Shown: piece after piece, positions 1 through 8,000 of the stretch
Position numbering within the stretch: position 1 is the stretch's first letter
How the letters are laid out: the number at the start of each line of letters is the position of its first letter
Origin: Azospirillum agricola
GTDB lineage: Bacteria; Pseudomonadota; Alphaproteobacteria; Azospirillales; Azospirillaceae
Length of the DNA: 64,000 bases
Assembly (NCBI RefSeq): GCF_017876095.1
Contig: NZ_JAGINM010000004.1
Coordinates: 366,075 to 430,074 of the forward strand
Direction: 5' to 3'
Position numbers and translations under genes: made by a program
The notes under the pieces: generated by a model
What the model saw: only the letters and a program-made list of their open reading frames with translations
Databases searched by the model: none
What the model was told of the DNA's origin: nothing

Positions 1-2
1 TG

Positions 3-971
3 TCCTATCGCACTCAGGTTATCACGGTGTTCGGCGGGTCGGGCTTCATCGGCCGCCACCTGATCCGGCGCCTCGCCAAGTCGGGCGCCGTCGTCCGCAT
101 CGCGACGCGCAACCCGGCCAAGGCCGGCTTCCTGAAGACCGCCGGCGCCGTCGGCCAGATCGTCCCCTTCGCCACCGACGTGACCAAGGACGAGTCGGTC
201 GCCCGCGCGCTCCGGGGCGCCGACATCGCCATCAACCTGATCGGCGTGCTGTACGAGCGGGGAGCCCAGAGCTTCCAGGCCGCCCATGTCGACTGCGCCG
301 CCCGCATCGCCCGCATCGCCGCCGTCGGCGGCGTGTCGCGTCTGGTGCATGTCTCGGCGCTGGGCGCCGACGCCGCCTCGCCGGCCTCCTACGCGCGCTC
401 CAAGGCGGCGGGCGAGCAGGCCGTGCTCGACGCCTATCCGGCGGCGACCATCCTGCGGCCGAGCATCGTCTTCGGGCCGGAGGACAATTTCTTCAACAAG
501 TTCGCCGCGATGGCGCAGATCGCCCCGGCGCTGCCGCTGATCGGCGGCGGCAAGACCCGCTTCCAGCCGGTCTATGTCGGCGACCTCGCCGACGCCATCG
601 TCGCCTCGCTGGATCTCGACAGCGCCAAGGGCCGGACCTTCGAGCTGGGCGGCCCGCGCGTCTACAGCTTCCGCGAACTGCTGGAGCTGACGCTGAAGAC
701 CATCCAGCGCAAGCGCTTCCTGGCCACCATCCCGTGGAGCGCCGCCGAGACGCTGGGCGGCGTGCTGGAGAAGGTGCCGGTGCTGGCCCCGGCGCTGACC
801 CGCGACCAGGTCGAGCTGCTGAAGCGCGACAACGTGGTGTCGCCGTCGGCCGCCGGCTTCGCCGACCTCGGCATCACCGCGCTGACCTCCTGCGAGGTGC
901 TGGTGCCCACCTATCTGGGTCGCTTCATCGTCGGCGGCCGCAACCCGACGGTGGCCGGCGGCGCGCACTGA
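3..971 (+). CDS. NDUFA9-like NAD(P)-binding dehydrogenase (5' end outside window)
   Basis: The reading frame is open to the left edge, so the true start lies upstream; 322 codons are visible. The N-terminus shows the Rossmann dinucleotide motif VFGGSGFIGRHL, with the strand-loop-helix of extended short-chain dehydrogenases. Further on are the conserved LIGVL and VSALGAD segments, a YxxxK pair in SYARSKAAGE, and the RPSIVFGPED stretch typical of the atypical SDR group related to complex I subunit NDUFA9. Bacterial members bind NAD(P)H and are often annotated as complex I assembly or quinone-linked proteins, but their reaction is unproven. The gene stops 29 bases before an intrinsic terminator, so it is the last gene of its transcript. 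The family is well supported; the exact role is inference. Confidence 0.85.
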   Translation, partial: SYRTQVITVFGGSGFIGRHLIRRLAKSGAVVRIATRNPAKAGFLKTAGAVGQIVPFATDVTKDESVARALRGADIAINLIGVLYERGAQSFQAAHVDCAARIARIAAVGGVSRLVHVSALGADAASPASYARSKAAGEQAVLDAYPAATILRPSIVFGPEDNFFNKFAAMAQIAPALPLIGGGKTRFQPVYVGDLADAIVASLDLDSAKGRTFELGGPRVYSFRELLELTLKTIQRKRFLATIPWSAAETLGGVLEKVPVLAPALTRDQVELLKRDNVVSPSAAGFADLGITALTSCEVLVPTYLGRFIVGGRNPTVAGGAH

Positions 972-999
972 GCCGCAGCGCCCCCGCTTCGCCAACGAC

Positions 1000-1028
1000 A
1001 GCCCCGGCCGCCGCGCCGGGGCTTTTTT
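1000..1028 (+). terminator. Rho-independent terminator after the NDUFA9-like gene
   Basis: A perfect 9-bp stem (AGCCCCGGC pairing with GCCGGGGCT, 6-base loop) runs straight into a T tract. It lies 29 bases after the stop codon and separates this gene from the MFS gene. Confidence 0.9.
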
Positions 1029-1146
1029 CATGGCAGCCCTGCCGGAGGGCGGACACCCCCCGGCTTGATTTCACGGGGACGGGGCGGCATGTCCGGGCCT
1101 CCGCCTTCCGGCCCGGCGGCGGAACACCAACCGGCGGGAGGCGATC

Positions 1147-2313
1147 ATGACGGACAGCGAAGCAGGCCGCACGCAGGCGGCGCGGCGGGCAAGCCGGACC
1201 GCCTTCCTCCTGAACGGCACCGTCTTCGGCGTGTGGGCCACCCACATCCCCGCCATCAAGGCGCATCTGGATCTGAGCGCCGCCGTGCTGGGCACGGCGT
1301 TGCTCTGCCTCGCGGTCGGCGCGCTGACGGCGATGGTCGCCAGCGGCCCCCTGCTCGGCCGGCTGGGCAGCGCCCCGGTGACGCGGGCCACGGCGCTCGC
1401 CTTCGCCGGCCTGCTGCCCCTGCCCTCGCTGATGCCGGACGTCGCGTCGCTCTGCGCCGCCCTGTTCCTGTTCGGCGCGGCCGGCGGCACGATGGACGTC
1501 GCCATGAACGCCCAGGGCGCCCTGGTGGAGCGCCGGCTCGGCCGCCCGGTCATGTCGTCGCTGCACGGGATGTGGAGCCTCGGCGGCCTGACCGGGGCCG
1601 GGGCCGGCGGGCTGCTGCTGCCGCTGCTGCCGGCACCCGTCCAGGCCGGGCTGGTCGCCGCCGTCCTGCTCGCCCTCTTCCTGGCGACGCAATCCAGTCT
1701 GCTGCCCGACCGCGAGAGCGCGGGAGAGGGCGGCCTCGCCCTGCCCGACCGCGACACGCTGCTGCTGGGGGCGATGGCGATGCTCGCCTTCATGAGCGAG
1801 GGCGCCATCCTCGACTGGAGCGCCATCTATCTGCGCGAGGATCTGGAGAGCGCCACGGCGCTCGCCGGCTTCGGTTTCGCGATCTTTTCCGGCGCCATGG
1901 CGCTCTGCCGCTTCTTCGGCGACCGGCTGCGCCAGAAGGTCGGCGCGGTGGCGCTGGTGCGGGCGGGCGGGCTGCTGGCCGCCGGCGGGCTGGCGCTCGC
2001 CATGCTGGGCGGGACGCCGGCGCTGGCGCTGGTCGGCTTCGGGCTGACCGGTATCGGCCTGTCGAACATCGTCCCGGTGCTGTTCAGCGCCGCCGGGGCC
2101 GCGGAGGAGGGACCGGGGAGGATGTCCGCCGCCCGCTCGATCGCCGCCGTCTCGACGCTCGGCTACACCGGGGTGCTGGCCGGGCCGGCGCTGCTCGGCT
2201 TCGTGGCGGAGGCGAGCAGCGTCGGGGCGTCCTTCGGTCTGGTCGCGGCGCTGATCCTGGCGATCACCGCCATGGCCCGGCGGGGCGTGCGGGTGCCCGC
2301 CCGGCCGTTGTGA
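1147..2313 (+). CDS. MFS transporter, YbjJ-like
   Basis: A 388-residue inner-membrane carrier of the major facilitator superfamily. About twelve hydrophobic segments are visible, starting at FLLNGTVFGVWATHIPAIKA. The segment GGTMDVAMNAQGALVERRLG and the second-half motif WSAIYLREDLESA are typical of the E. coli YbjJ branch, whose substrates are mostly unknown. The ATG at 1147 has a purine-rich GGCGGGAGG sequence about 6 bases upstream. The gene is alone on its strand and converges on uppP with only 8 bases between the stop codons. Nothing nearby suggests a substrate. Confidence 0.85.
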   Translation: MTDSEAGRTQAARRASRTAFLLNGTVFGVWATHIPAIKAHLDLSAAVLGTALLCLAVGALTAMVASGPLLGRLGSAPVTRATALAFAGLLPLPSLMPDVASLCAALFLFGAAGGTMDVAMNAQGALVERRLGRPVMSSLHGMWSLGGLTGAGAGGLLLPLLPAPVQAGLVAAVLLALFLATQSSLLPDRESAGEGGLALPDRDTLLLGAMAMLAFMSEGAILDWSAIYLREDLESATALAGFGFAIFSGAMALCRFFGDRLRQKVGAVALVRAGGLLAAGGLALAMLGGTPALALVGFGLTGIGLSNIVPVLFSAAGAAEEGPGRMSAARSIAAVSTLGYTGVLAGPALLGFVAEASSVGASFGLVAALILAITAMARRGVRVPARPL

Positions 2314-2321
2314 CCTGACCG

Positions 2322-3122
2322 TTACAGATAGAGGTAGGCCAGCATCCCGCTGCCGATGGCGATGCGGTACCAGCCGAACGGCGTGAAGCCGTAGCGGCCC
2401 ACGAAATCCACCAGCGTCTTGACCACCAGCGCCGCCGCGATGAAGGCGGTGACGAAACCGACCGCGATCAGCGCCGCGTCGTCGAGGTTCATCACGCCCC
2501 AGTTCTTGTAGAGGTCGTAGGCTGTCGCCCCGGCCATGGTCGGCACCGCCAGGAAGAACGAGAACTCGGCCGCCGCCTTGCGGTCCACCCCCATCAGCAG
2601 CGCGCCCAGGATGCTGGCGCCCGAGCGCGACACGCCGGGCACCAGGGCCAGGCACTGGCACAGCCCGATCTTCAGCGCCAGCGGCGCCGAGAAGCTCTCG
2701 ATCTGGTGATAGCGGGCGACCGGGACGAAGCGCTCGACCACCAGGATGGCGACGCCGCCGACGATCAGGGCGACGCTGACCACGGTCGGGTTGAACAGCA
2801 GGGTCTTGATGATCCCATGCAGCCCGGCGCCCAGAACCATGGCCGGCAGGAAGGCCAGCAGCACCGCCCGCACGAAGCGGCGCGCGCCCGGATCGTCGGC
2901 CAGCCCGGTGGCGACCTTCCACAGCCGGGCGAAATAGACGACGCAGATGGCCAGGATGGCGCCGAGCTGGATCACCACCTCGAACACCTTGCCGGGCGGT
3001 CCCTCGAAGCCGAGGAAGGTGTCCAGCATGATGAGGTGGCCGGTGGAGGACACCGGCAGGAACTCGGTCAGCCCCTCCAGGAGGCCCATCAGGACGGCGT
3101 CCAGATATTGATCGATCAGCAT
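2322..3122 (-). CDS. uppP: Undecaprenyl-diphosphatase UppP (BacA)
   Basis: A 266-residue integral membrane phosphatase. UppP removes one phosphate from undecaprenyl diphosphate outside the inner membrane, recycling the lipid carrier for peptidoglycan and envelope polysaccharides; overexpression confers bacitracin resistance. The two family signatures are present: near the N-terminus GLLEGLTEFLPVSSTGHL, with the acidic and serine/histidine active-site residues, and mid-protein PGVSRSGASI with the catalytic arginine. Length and the alternating hydrophobic segments match the family. The gene is convergent with the MFS gene and divergent from gltD, so it is probably monocistronic. Confidence 0.97.
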   Translation of the reverse strand: MLIDQYLDAVLMGLLEGLTEFLPVSSTGHLIMLDTFLGFEGPPGKVFEVVIQLGAILAICVVYFARLWKVATGLADDPGARRFVRAVLLAFLPAMVLGAGLHGIIKTLLFNPTVVSVALIVGGVAILVVERFVPVARYHQIESFSAPLALKIGLCQCLALVPGVSRSGASILGALLMGVDRKAAAEFSFFLAVPTMAGATAYDLYKNWGVMNLDDAALIAVGFVTAFIAAALVVKTLVDFVGRYGFTPFGWYRIAIGSGMLAYLYL

Positions 3123-3197
3123 GCGGTGCTGCGCCTTCGACGGAGTGGGGGAACACTGTCCCGGCTTATAGCACCCGCCCTGAAGCTTGGCGATGTC

Positions 3198-3215
3198 GAG
3201 GGGTCGGTACCCCTC
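3198..3215. repeat. Short palindrome upstream of uppP and gltD
   Basis: GAGGGGT and ACCCCTC form a perfect 7-bp inverted repeat around a 4-base spacer. It lies between the divergent uppP and gltD genes, about 75 bases from the uppP start, and could be an operator. No known binding consensus is recognised. Confidence 0.3.
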
Positions 3216-3365
3216 TTTGGGTGAAAGGACCGTTTCGGGACTAATTTTCTTTCCGATTTTACGAAACCGCCGATATGCGGACCAATCCGGTCTGGATTAC
3301 GAATGAAAAGGTCAACAAACGATACCTATCGTCCGTTTTGTGCTTCCACCGCGCCGCAGCATGCG

Positions 3366-3464
3366 TTATATGACGAGCGTCCGCCGGTGCGCGGACGTTC
3401 GGTTTCAACCCAGCCGAGGGTCCTAGGGCAACCGCCGGGACTCCCCGGTCAGGCGGTCGCCCCT
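3366..3464 (+). promoter_or_regulatory. Candidate gltD promoter and structured leader
   Basis: The 377-base gap between uppP and gltD holds no gene. A -10-like TTATAT at 3366-3371 would start transcription near 3379, just as a perfect 7-bp hairpin begins (CGTCCGC 3378-3384 with GCGGACG 3391-3397). A second, longer hairpin follows: GGGC 3426-3429 and ACCGCC 3431-3436 pair with GGCGGT 3452-3457 and GCCC 3459-3462 around a C/G-rich loop. The gltD ribosome-binding site AAGGAG (3485-3490) follows 22 bases later. Two consecutive helices just ahead of a nitrogen-assimilation operon suggest a regulatory 5' UTR; the class is unknown. The pairings are seen; the function is inference. Confidence 0.45.
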
Positions 3465-3499
3465 CACGGCGCGGTGCCGCGTAGAAGGAGCAGAAGGTC

Positions 3500-4966
3500 A
3501 TGGCGAGCCAGAAGATGTTGGGCTTCGTGCACACCGCGCAGAAGATGCCCGACAAGCGCACCGCCGAGGAGCGCCGCCAGGACTTCGCCGAGATCTACGC
3601 CCGCTTCACCGACCAGCGCGCCAACGAACAGGCCAACCGCTGCTCGCAGTGCGGGGTTCCCTTCTGCCAGGTCCACTGCCCGGTCTCCAACAACATCCCC
3701 GACTGGCTGAAGCTGACCGCCGAGGGCCGGCTGGAGGAGGCCTACGAGACCTCGCAGGCGACCAACAACTTCCCGGAAATCTGCGGCCGCATCTGCCCGC
3801 AGGACCGGCTGTGCGAGGGCAACTGCGTCATCGAGCAGTCGACCCACGGCGCCGTGACCATCGGCTCGGTCGAGAAGTACATCAACGACACCGCCTGGGA
3901 GCAGGGTTGGGTCAAGCCGCGCACGCCGGTGCGTGAACTGGGCCTGTCGGTCGGCATCGTCGGCGCCGGCCCCGCCGGTCTGGCCGCCGCCGAGGAGCTG
4001 CGCGCCAAGGGTTACGAGGTCCATGTCTATGACCGTCACGACCGCATGGGCGGCCTGCTGGTCTACGGCATCCCCGGCTTCAAGCTGGAGAAGGACGTCG
4101 TCGGTCGCCGCGTCCAGCTGCTGGCCGACGCCGGCGTGGTCTTCCACCCGAACTTCGAGATCGGCCGCGACGCCTCGCTGGCCGATCTGCGCCAGCGCCA
4201 CGTCTCCGTGCTGATCGCGACCGGCGTCTACAAGGCGCGCGACATCAAGGCGCCGGGCTGCGGCCTGAAGAACATCGTGCCGGCGCTGGACTACCTGACC
4301 ACCTCCAACAAGGTGAGCCTGGGCGACAGCGTCGCGGCGTTCGAGGACGGCTCGCTGAACGCCAACGGCAAGAAGGTCGTGGTGCTGGGCGGCGGCGACA
4401 CCGCCATGGACTGCGTGCGCACGGCGATCCGCCAGGGCGCCACCTCGGTGAAGTGCCTCTACCGCCGCGACCGCAAGAACATGCCGGGCTCGCAGCGCGA
4501 GGTCGCCCACGCCGAGGAGGAGGGCGTCGAGTTCGTCTGGCAGGCCGCCCCCGAGGGCTTCACCGGTGAGAACCGGGGGGGCGACGACGTCGTGACCGGC
4601 GTGCGCGCCGTGCGCATCCATCTCGGCGTCGCCGACGCCACCGGCCGCCAGACCCCGCAGGTGATCGAGGGCTCCGCGTTCACCGAGGAGGCCGATCTGG
4701 TCATCAAGGCGCTGGGCTTCGAGCCGGAGGACCTGCCGGGCGCCTTCGGCGCGCCCGACCTGACCGTCACCCGCTGGGGCACGCTGCTGGTCGACCACCG
4801 CACCAAGATGACCAGCCTGGACGGCGTCTTCGCCGCCGGCGACATCGTGCGCGGCGCCTCGCTGGTCGTCTGGGCCATCCGCGACGGCCGCGACGCGGCG
4901 GAGGCGATGCACGCCTACGCCCAGGCCGAGACGCAGCGCGTCGCGCTCGCCGTCGCCGCCGAGTAA
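3500..4966 (+). CDS. gltD: Glutamate synthase (NADPH) small subunit GltD
   Basis: A 488-residue beta subunit of NADPH-dependent glutamate synthase. It takes electrons from NADPH on FAD and passes them through two 4Fe-4S clusters to the large subunit, which makes glutamate from 2-oxoglutarate and glutamine. The N-terminal domain has Cys48, 51, 56 and 60 and Cys95, 99, 105 and 109, matching the cluster ligands of the A. brasilense protein one residue out. The FAD site is VGIVGAGPAGLAAAEEL (about 150) and the NADPH site is VVVLGGGDTAMD (about 295). The start is fixed by AAGGAG nine bases upstream. It precedes gltB by 117 bases on the same strand, forming the gltDB operon. Confidence 0.98.
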   Translation: MASQKMLGFVHTAQKMPDKRTAEERRQDFAEIYARFTDQRANEQANRCSQCGVPFCQVHCPVSNNIPDWLKLTAEGRLEEAYETSQATNNFPEICGRICPQDRLCEGNCVIEQSTHGAVTIGSVEKYINDTAWEQGWVKPRTPVRELGLSVGIVGAGPAGLAAAEELRAKGYEVHVYDRHDRMGGLLVYGIPGFKLEKDVVGRRVQLLADAGVVFHPNFEIGRDASLADLRQRHVSVLIATGVYKARDIKAPGCGLKNIVPALDYLTTSNKVSLGDSVAAFEDGSLNANGKKVVVLGGGDTAMDCVRTAIRQGATSVKCLYRRDRKNMPGSQREVAHAEEEGVEFVWQAAPEGFTGENRGGDDVVTGVRAVRIHLGVADATGRQTPQVIEGSAFTEEADLVIKALGFEPEDLPGAFGAPDLTVTRWGTLLVDHRTKMTSLDGVFAAGDIVRGASLVVWAIRDGRDAAEAMHAYAQAETQRVALAVAAE

Positions 4967-4978
4967 AGCGACAGTCCC

Positions 4979-4996
4979 CCCCCGCGCGAGCGGGGG
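4979..4996 (+). repeat. GC hairpin between gltD and gltB
   Basis: CCCCCGC and GCGGGGG form a perfect 7-bp stem closed by a GCGA (GNRA-type) tetraloop, followed by a G-rich tract. The stem starts 13 bases after the gltD stop, inside the operon, with no T tract, so it is unlikely to terminate fully. It may stabilise or set processing of the message between the subunit genes, or be one copy of a dispersed intergenic repeat. Confidence 0.55.
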
Positions 4997-5083
4997 AGGG
5001 CCAGGGTGGGGGCACGTCACCCCGCCACATCCCCAGGGGTCCAGCCCCCCAGGTCCACGTTCAGACTGTGAAAGGGTCGTTCC

Positions 5084-8000
5084 ATGACCACCGAGTTGAA
5101 CCAGGGTGAGCAGTTCGTCGCCGATTTCCGCGCCAACGCCGCGGCGCTGACCACTGCCAACGCCTACAATCCGGAGGATGAGCACGACGCCTGCGGCGTC
5201 GGCTTCATCGCCGCGATCGACGGCAAGCCCCGCCGTTCGGTGGTCGAGAAAGGCATCGAGGCGCTGAAGGCGGTCTGGCACCGGGGTGCGGTGGACGCGG
5301 ACGGCAAGACCGGCGACGGCGCCGGCATCCACGTCCAGGTCCCGCAGAAGTTCTTCAAGGACCATGTCAGGGTCATCGGCCACCGCGCGCCCGACAACAA
5401 CCTCGCCGTCGGCCAGGTGTTCCTGCCGCGCGTCAGCCTGGACGCGCAGGAAGCCTGCCGCTGCATCGTCGAGACCGAGATCCTGGGCTTCGGCTACTAT
5501 ATCTACGGCTGGCGCCAGGTGCCGATCAACGTCGACATCATCGGCGAGAAGGCCAACGCGACCCGGCCCGAGATCGAGCAGATCATCGTCGGCAACACCA
5601 AGGGCGTGTCCGACGAGCAGTTCGAGCTGGACCTCTACATCATCCGCAACCGCATCGAGAAGGCGGTGCGCGGCGAGCAGATCAACGACTTCTACATCTG
5701 CTCCCTGTCGGCGCGCTCGCTGATCTACAAGGGCATGTTCCTGGCCGAGCAGCTGACCACCTTCTACCCCGACCTGACCGACGAGCGGTTCGAGTCGAGC
5801 TTCGCCATCTACCACCAGCGCTACTCGACCAACACCTTCCCGACCTGGCCGCTGGCCCAGCCCTTCCGCATGCTCGCCCACAACGGCGAGATCAACACGC
5901 TGAAGGGCAACGTCAACTGGATGAAGGCGCACGAGACCCGCATGGAGCACCCGGCCTTCGGGGCGCACATGCAGGATCTCAAGCCCATCATCGGCGTCGG
6001 CCTGTCCGATTCCGGCGCCTTCGACTCGGTGTTCGAGGTGATGGTCCGCGCCGGCCGCACGGCGCCGATGGTCAAGATGATGCTGGTGCCCCAGGCGCTG
6101 ACCAGCTCCAAGACCACGCCCGACAACCACAAGGCGCTGATCGCCTACTGCAACTCCGTCATGGAGCCGTGGGACGGCCCGGCCGCGCTCGCCATGACCG
6201 ACGGCCGCTGGGTCGTCGGCGGCATGGACCGCAACGGCCTGCGCCCGATGCGCTACACCATCACGACGGACGGCCTGATCATCGGCGGGTCCGAGACCGG
6301 GATGGTCAAGATCGACGAGACCCAGGTGGTCGAGAAGGGCCGCCTCGGGCCGGGCGAGATGATCGCCGTCGACCTGCTGGAGGGCAAGCTCTACCACGAC
6401 CGCGCGCTGAAGGACCATCTGTCGGCCCTGAAGCCGTGGGGCCAGTGGGTCAAGAACACCACCCACCTCGACGAGCTGGTCAAGGACGCCGCCCAGAAGG
6501 GCGAGCCGTCGGAGATGGACAAGGCCGAGCTGCGCCGCCGCCAGATGGCCTTCGGCCTGACCATGGAGGACATGGAGCTGATCCTCCACCCCATGGCCGA
6601 GGACGGCAAGGAGGCCATCGGCTCGATGGGCGACGACAGCCCGATCGCCGTGCTCTCCGACAAGTACCGTGGCCTGCACAACTTCTTCCGCCAGAACTTC
6701 TCCCAGGTCACCAACCCGCCCATCGACTCGTTGCGCGAGCGCCGCGTGATGAGCCTGAAGACGCGGCTGGGCAACCTCGGCAACATCCTGGACGAGGACG
6801 AGAGCCAGACCCGTCTGCTCCAGCTCGACAGCCCGGTGCTGACCACCGCCGAGTTCCGCGCCATGCGCGGCTACATGGGCGACACGGCGGCCGAGATCGA
6901 CGCCACCTTCCCGGTGGACGGCGGCCCCGACGCGCTGCGCGACGCGCTGCGCCGCATCCGCGTCGAGACCGAGGACGCCGTGCGCGGCGGCGCCAGCCAC
7001 GTCATCCTGACCGACGAGGCGATGGGGGCCGCCCGCGCCGCCATCCCGGCGATCCTGGCGACCGGCGCGGTCCACACCCACCTGATCCGCAGCAACCTGC
7101 GCACCTTCACCTCGCTGAACGTGCGCACGGCCGAGTGCCTGGACACCCATTACTACGCCGTGCTGATCGGCGTCGGCGCCACCACCGTCAACGCCTATCT
7201 GGCGCAGGAGGCGGTGGCCGAGCGTCACCGCCGCGGCCTGCTGGGCTCGCTGCCGCTGGAAAAGGCGATGGCCAACGTCAAGAAGTCGATCGACGACGGC
7301 CTGCTGAAGATCATGTCCAAGATGGGCATCTCGGTCATCAGCAGCTACCGCGGCGGCTGCAACTTCGAAGCCATCGGCCTGTCCCGCGCCCTGGTCGCCG
7401 AGCATTTCCCGGCGATGGTCAGCCGCATCTCCGGCATCGGCCTGAACGGCATCCAGAAGAAGGTGCTGGAGCAGCACGCGGTGGCCTACGACAACGCCGT
7501 CGTGGCGCTGCCGGTCGGCGGCTTCTACCGCTTCCGCAAGTCGGGCGACCGCCACGGCTGGGAGGGCGGCATCATCCACACCCTCCAGCAGGCCGTCACC
7601 AACGACAGCTACACCACCTTCAAGAAGTATTCCGAGCAGGTGAACAAGCGGCCGCCGATGCAGCTGCGCGACCTGCTGGAGTTCCGCTCGACCAAGCCCG
7701 CCGTCCCGGTGGACGAGGTCGAGAGCATCACCGCCATCCGCAAGCGCTTCATCACCCCCGGCATGTCGATGGGCGCCCTGTCGCCCGAGGCGCACGGCAC
7801 GCTGAACGTCGCGATGAACCGCATCGGCGCCAAGTCCGACTCGGGCGAGGGCGGCGAGGATCCGGCGCGCTTCCGTCCCGACAAGAACGGCGACAACTGG
7901 AACTCGGCGATCAAGCAGGTGGCGTCGGGCCGCTTCGGCGTCACCGCCGAGTACCTGAACCAGTGCCGCGAGCTGGAGATCAAGGTCGCCCAGGGCGCCA

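Noticed and set aside
925..3156. A 743-codon minus-strand frame over the MFS gene and uppP
   Set aside because: The frame contains a shifted copy of uppP and is not the true reading frame; the correct UppP frame shows all family motifs.
3421..3480. Resemblance of the gltD leader to a ykkC-type riboswitch (CTAGGG and CACGGC pieces)
   Set aside because: The conserved GGTCCGAGAG-type core is missing and the best pairing is a simple long hairpin, so I did not name a class.
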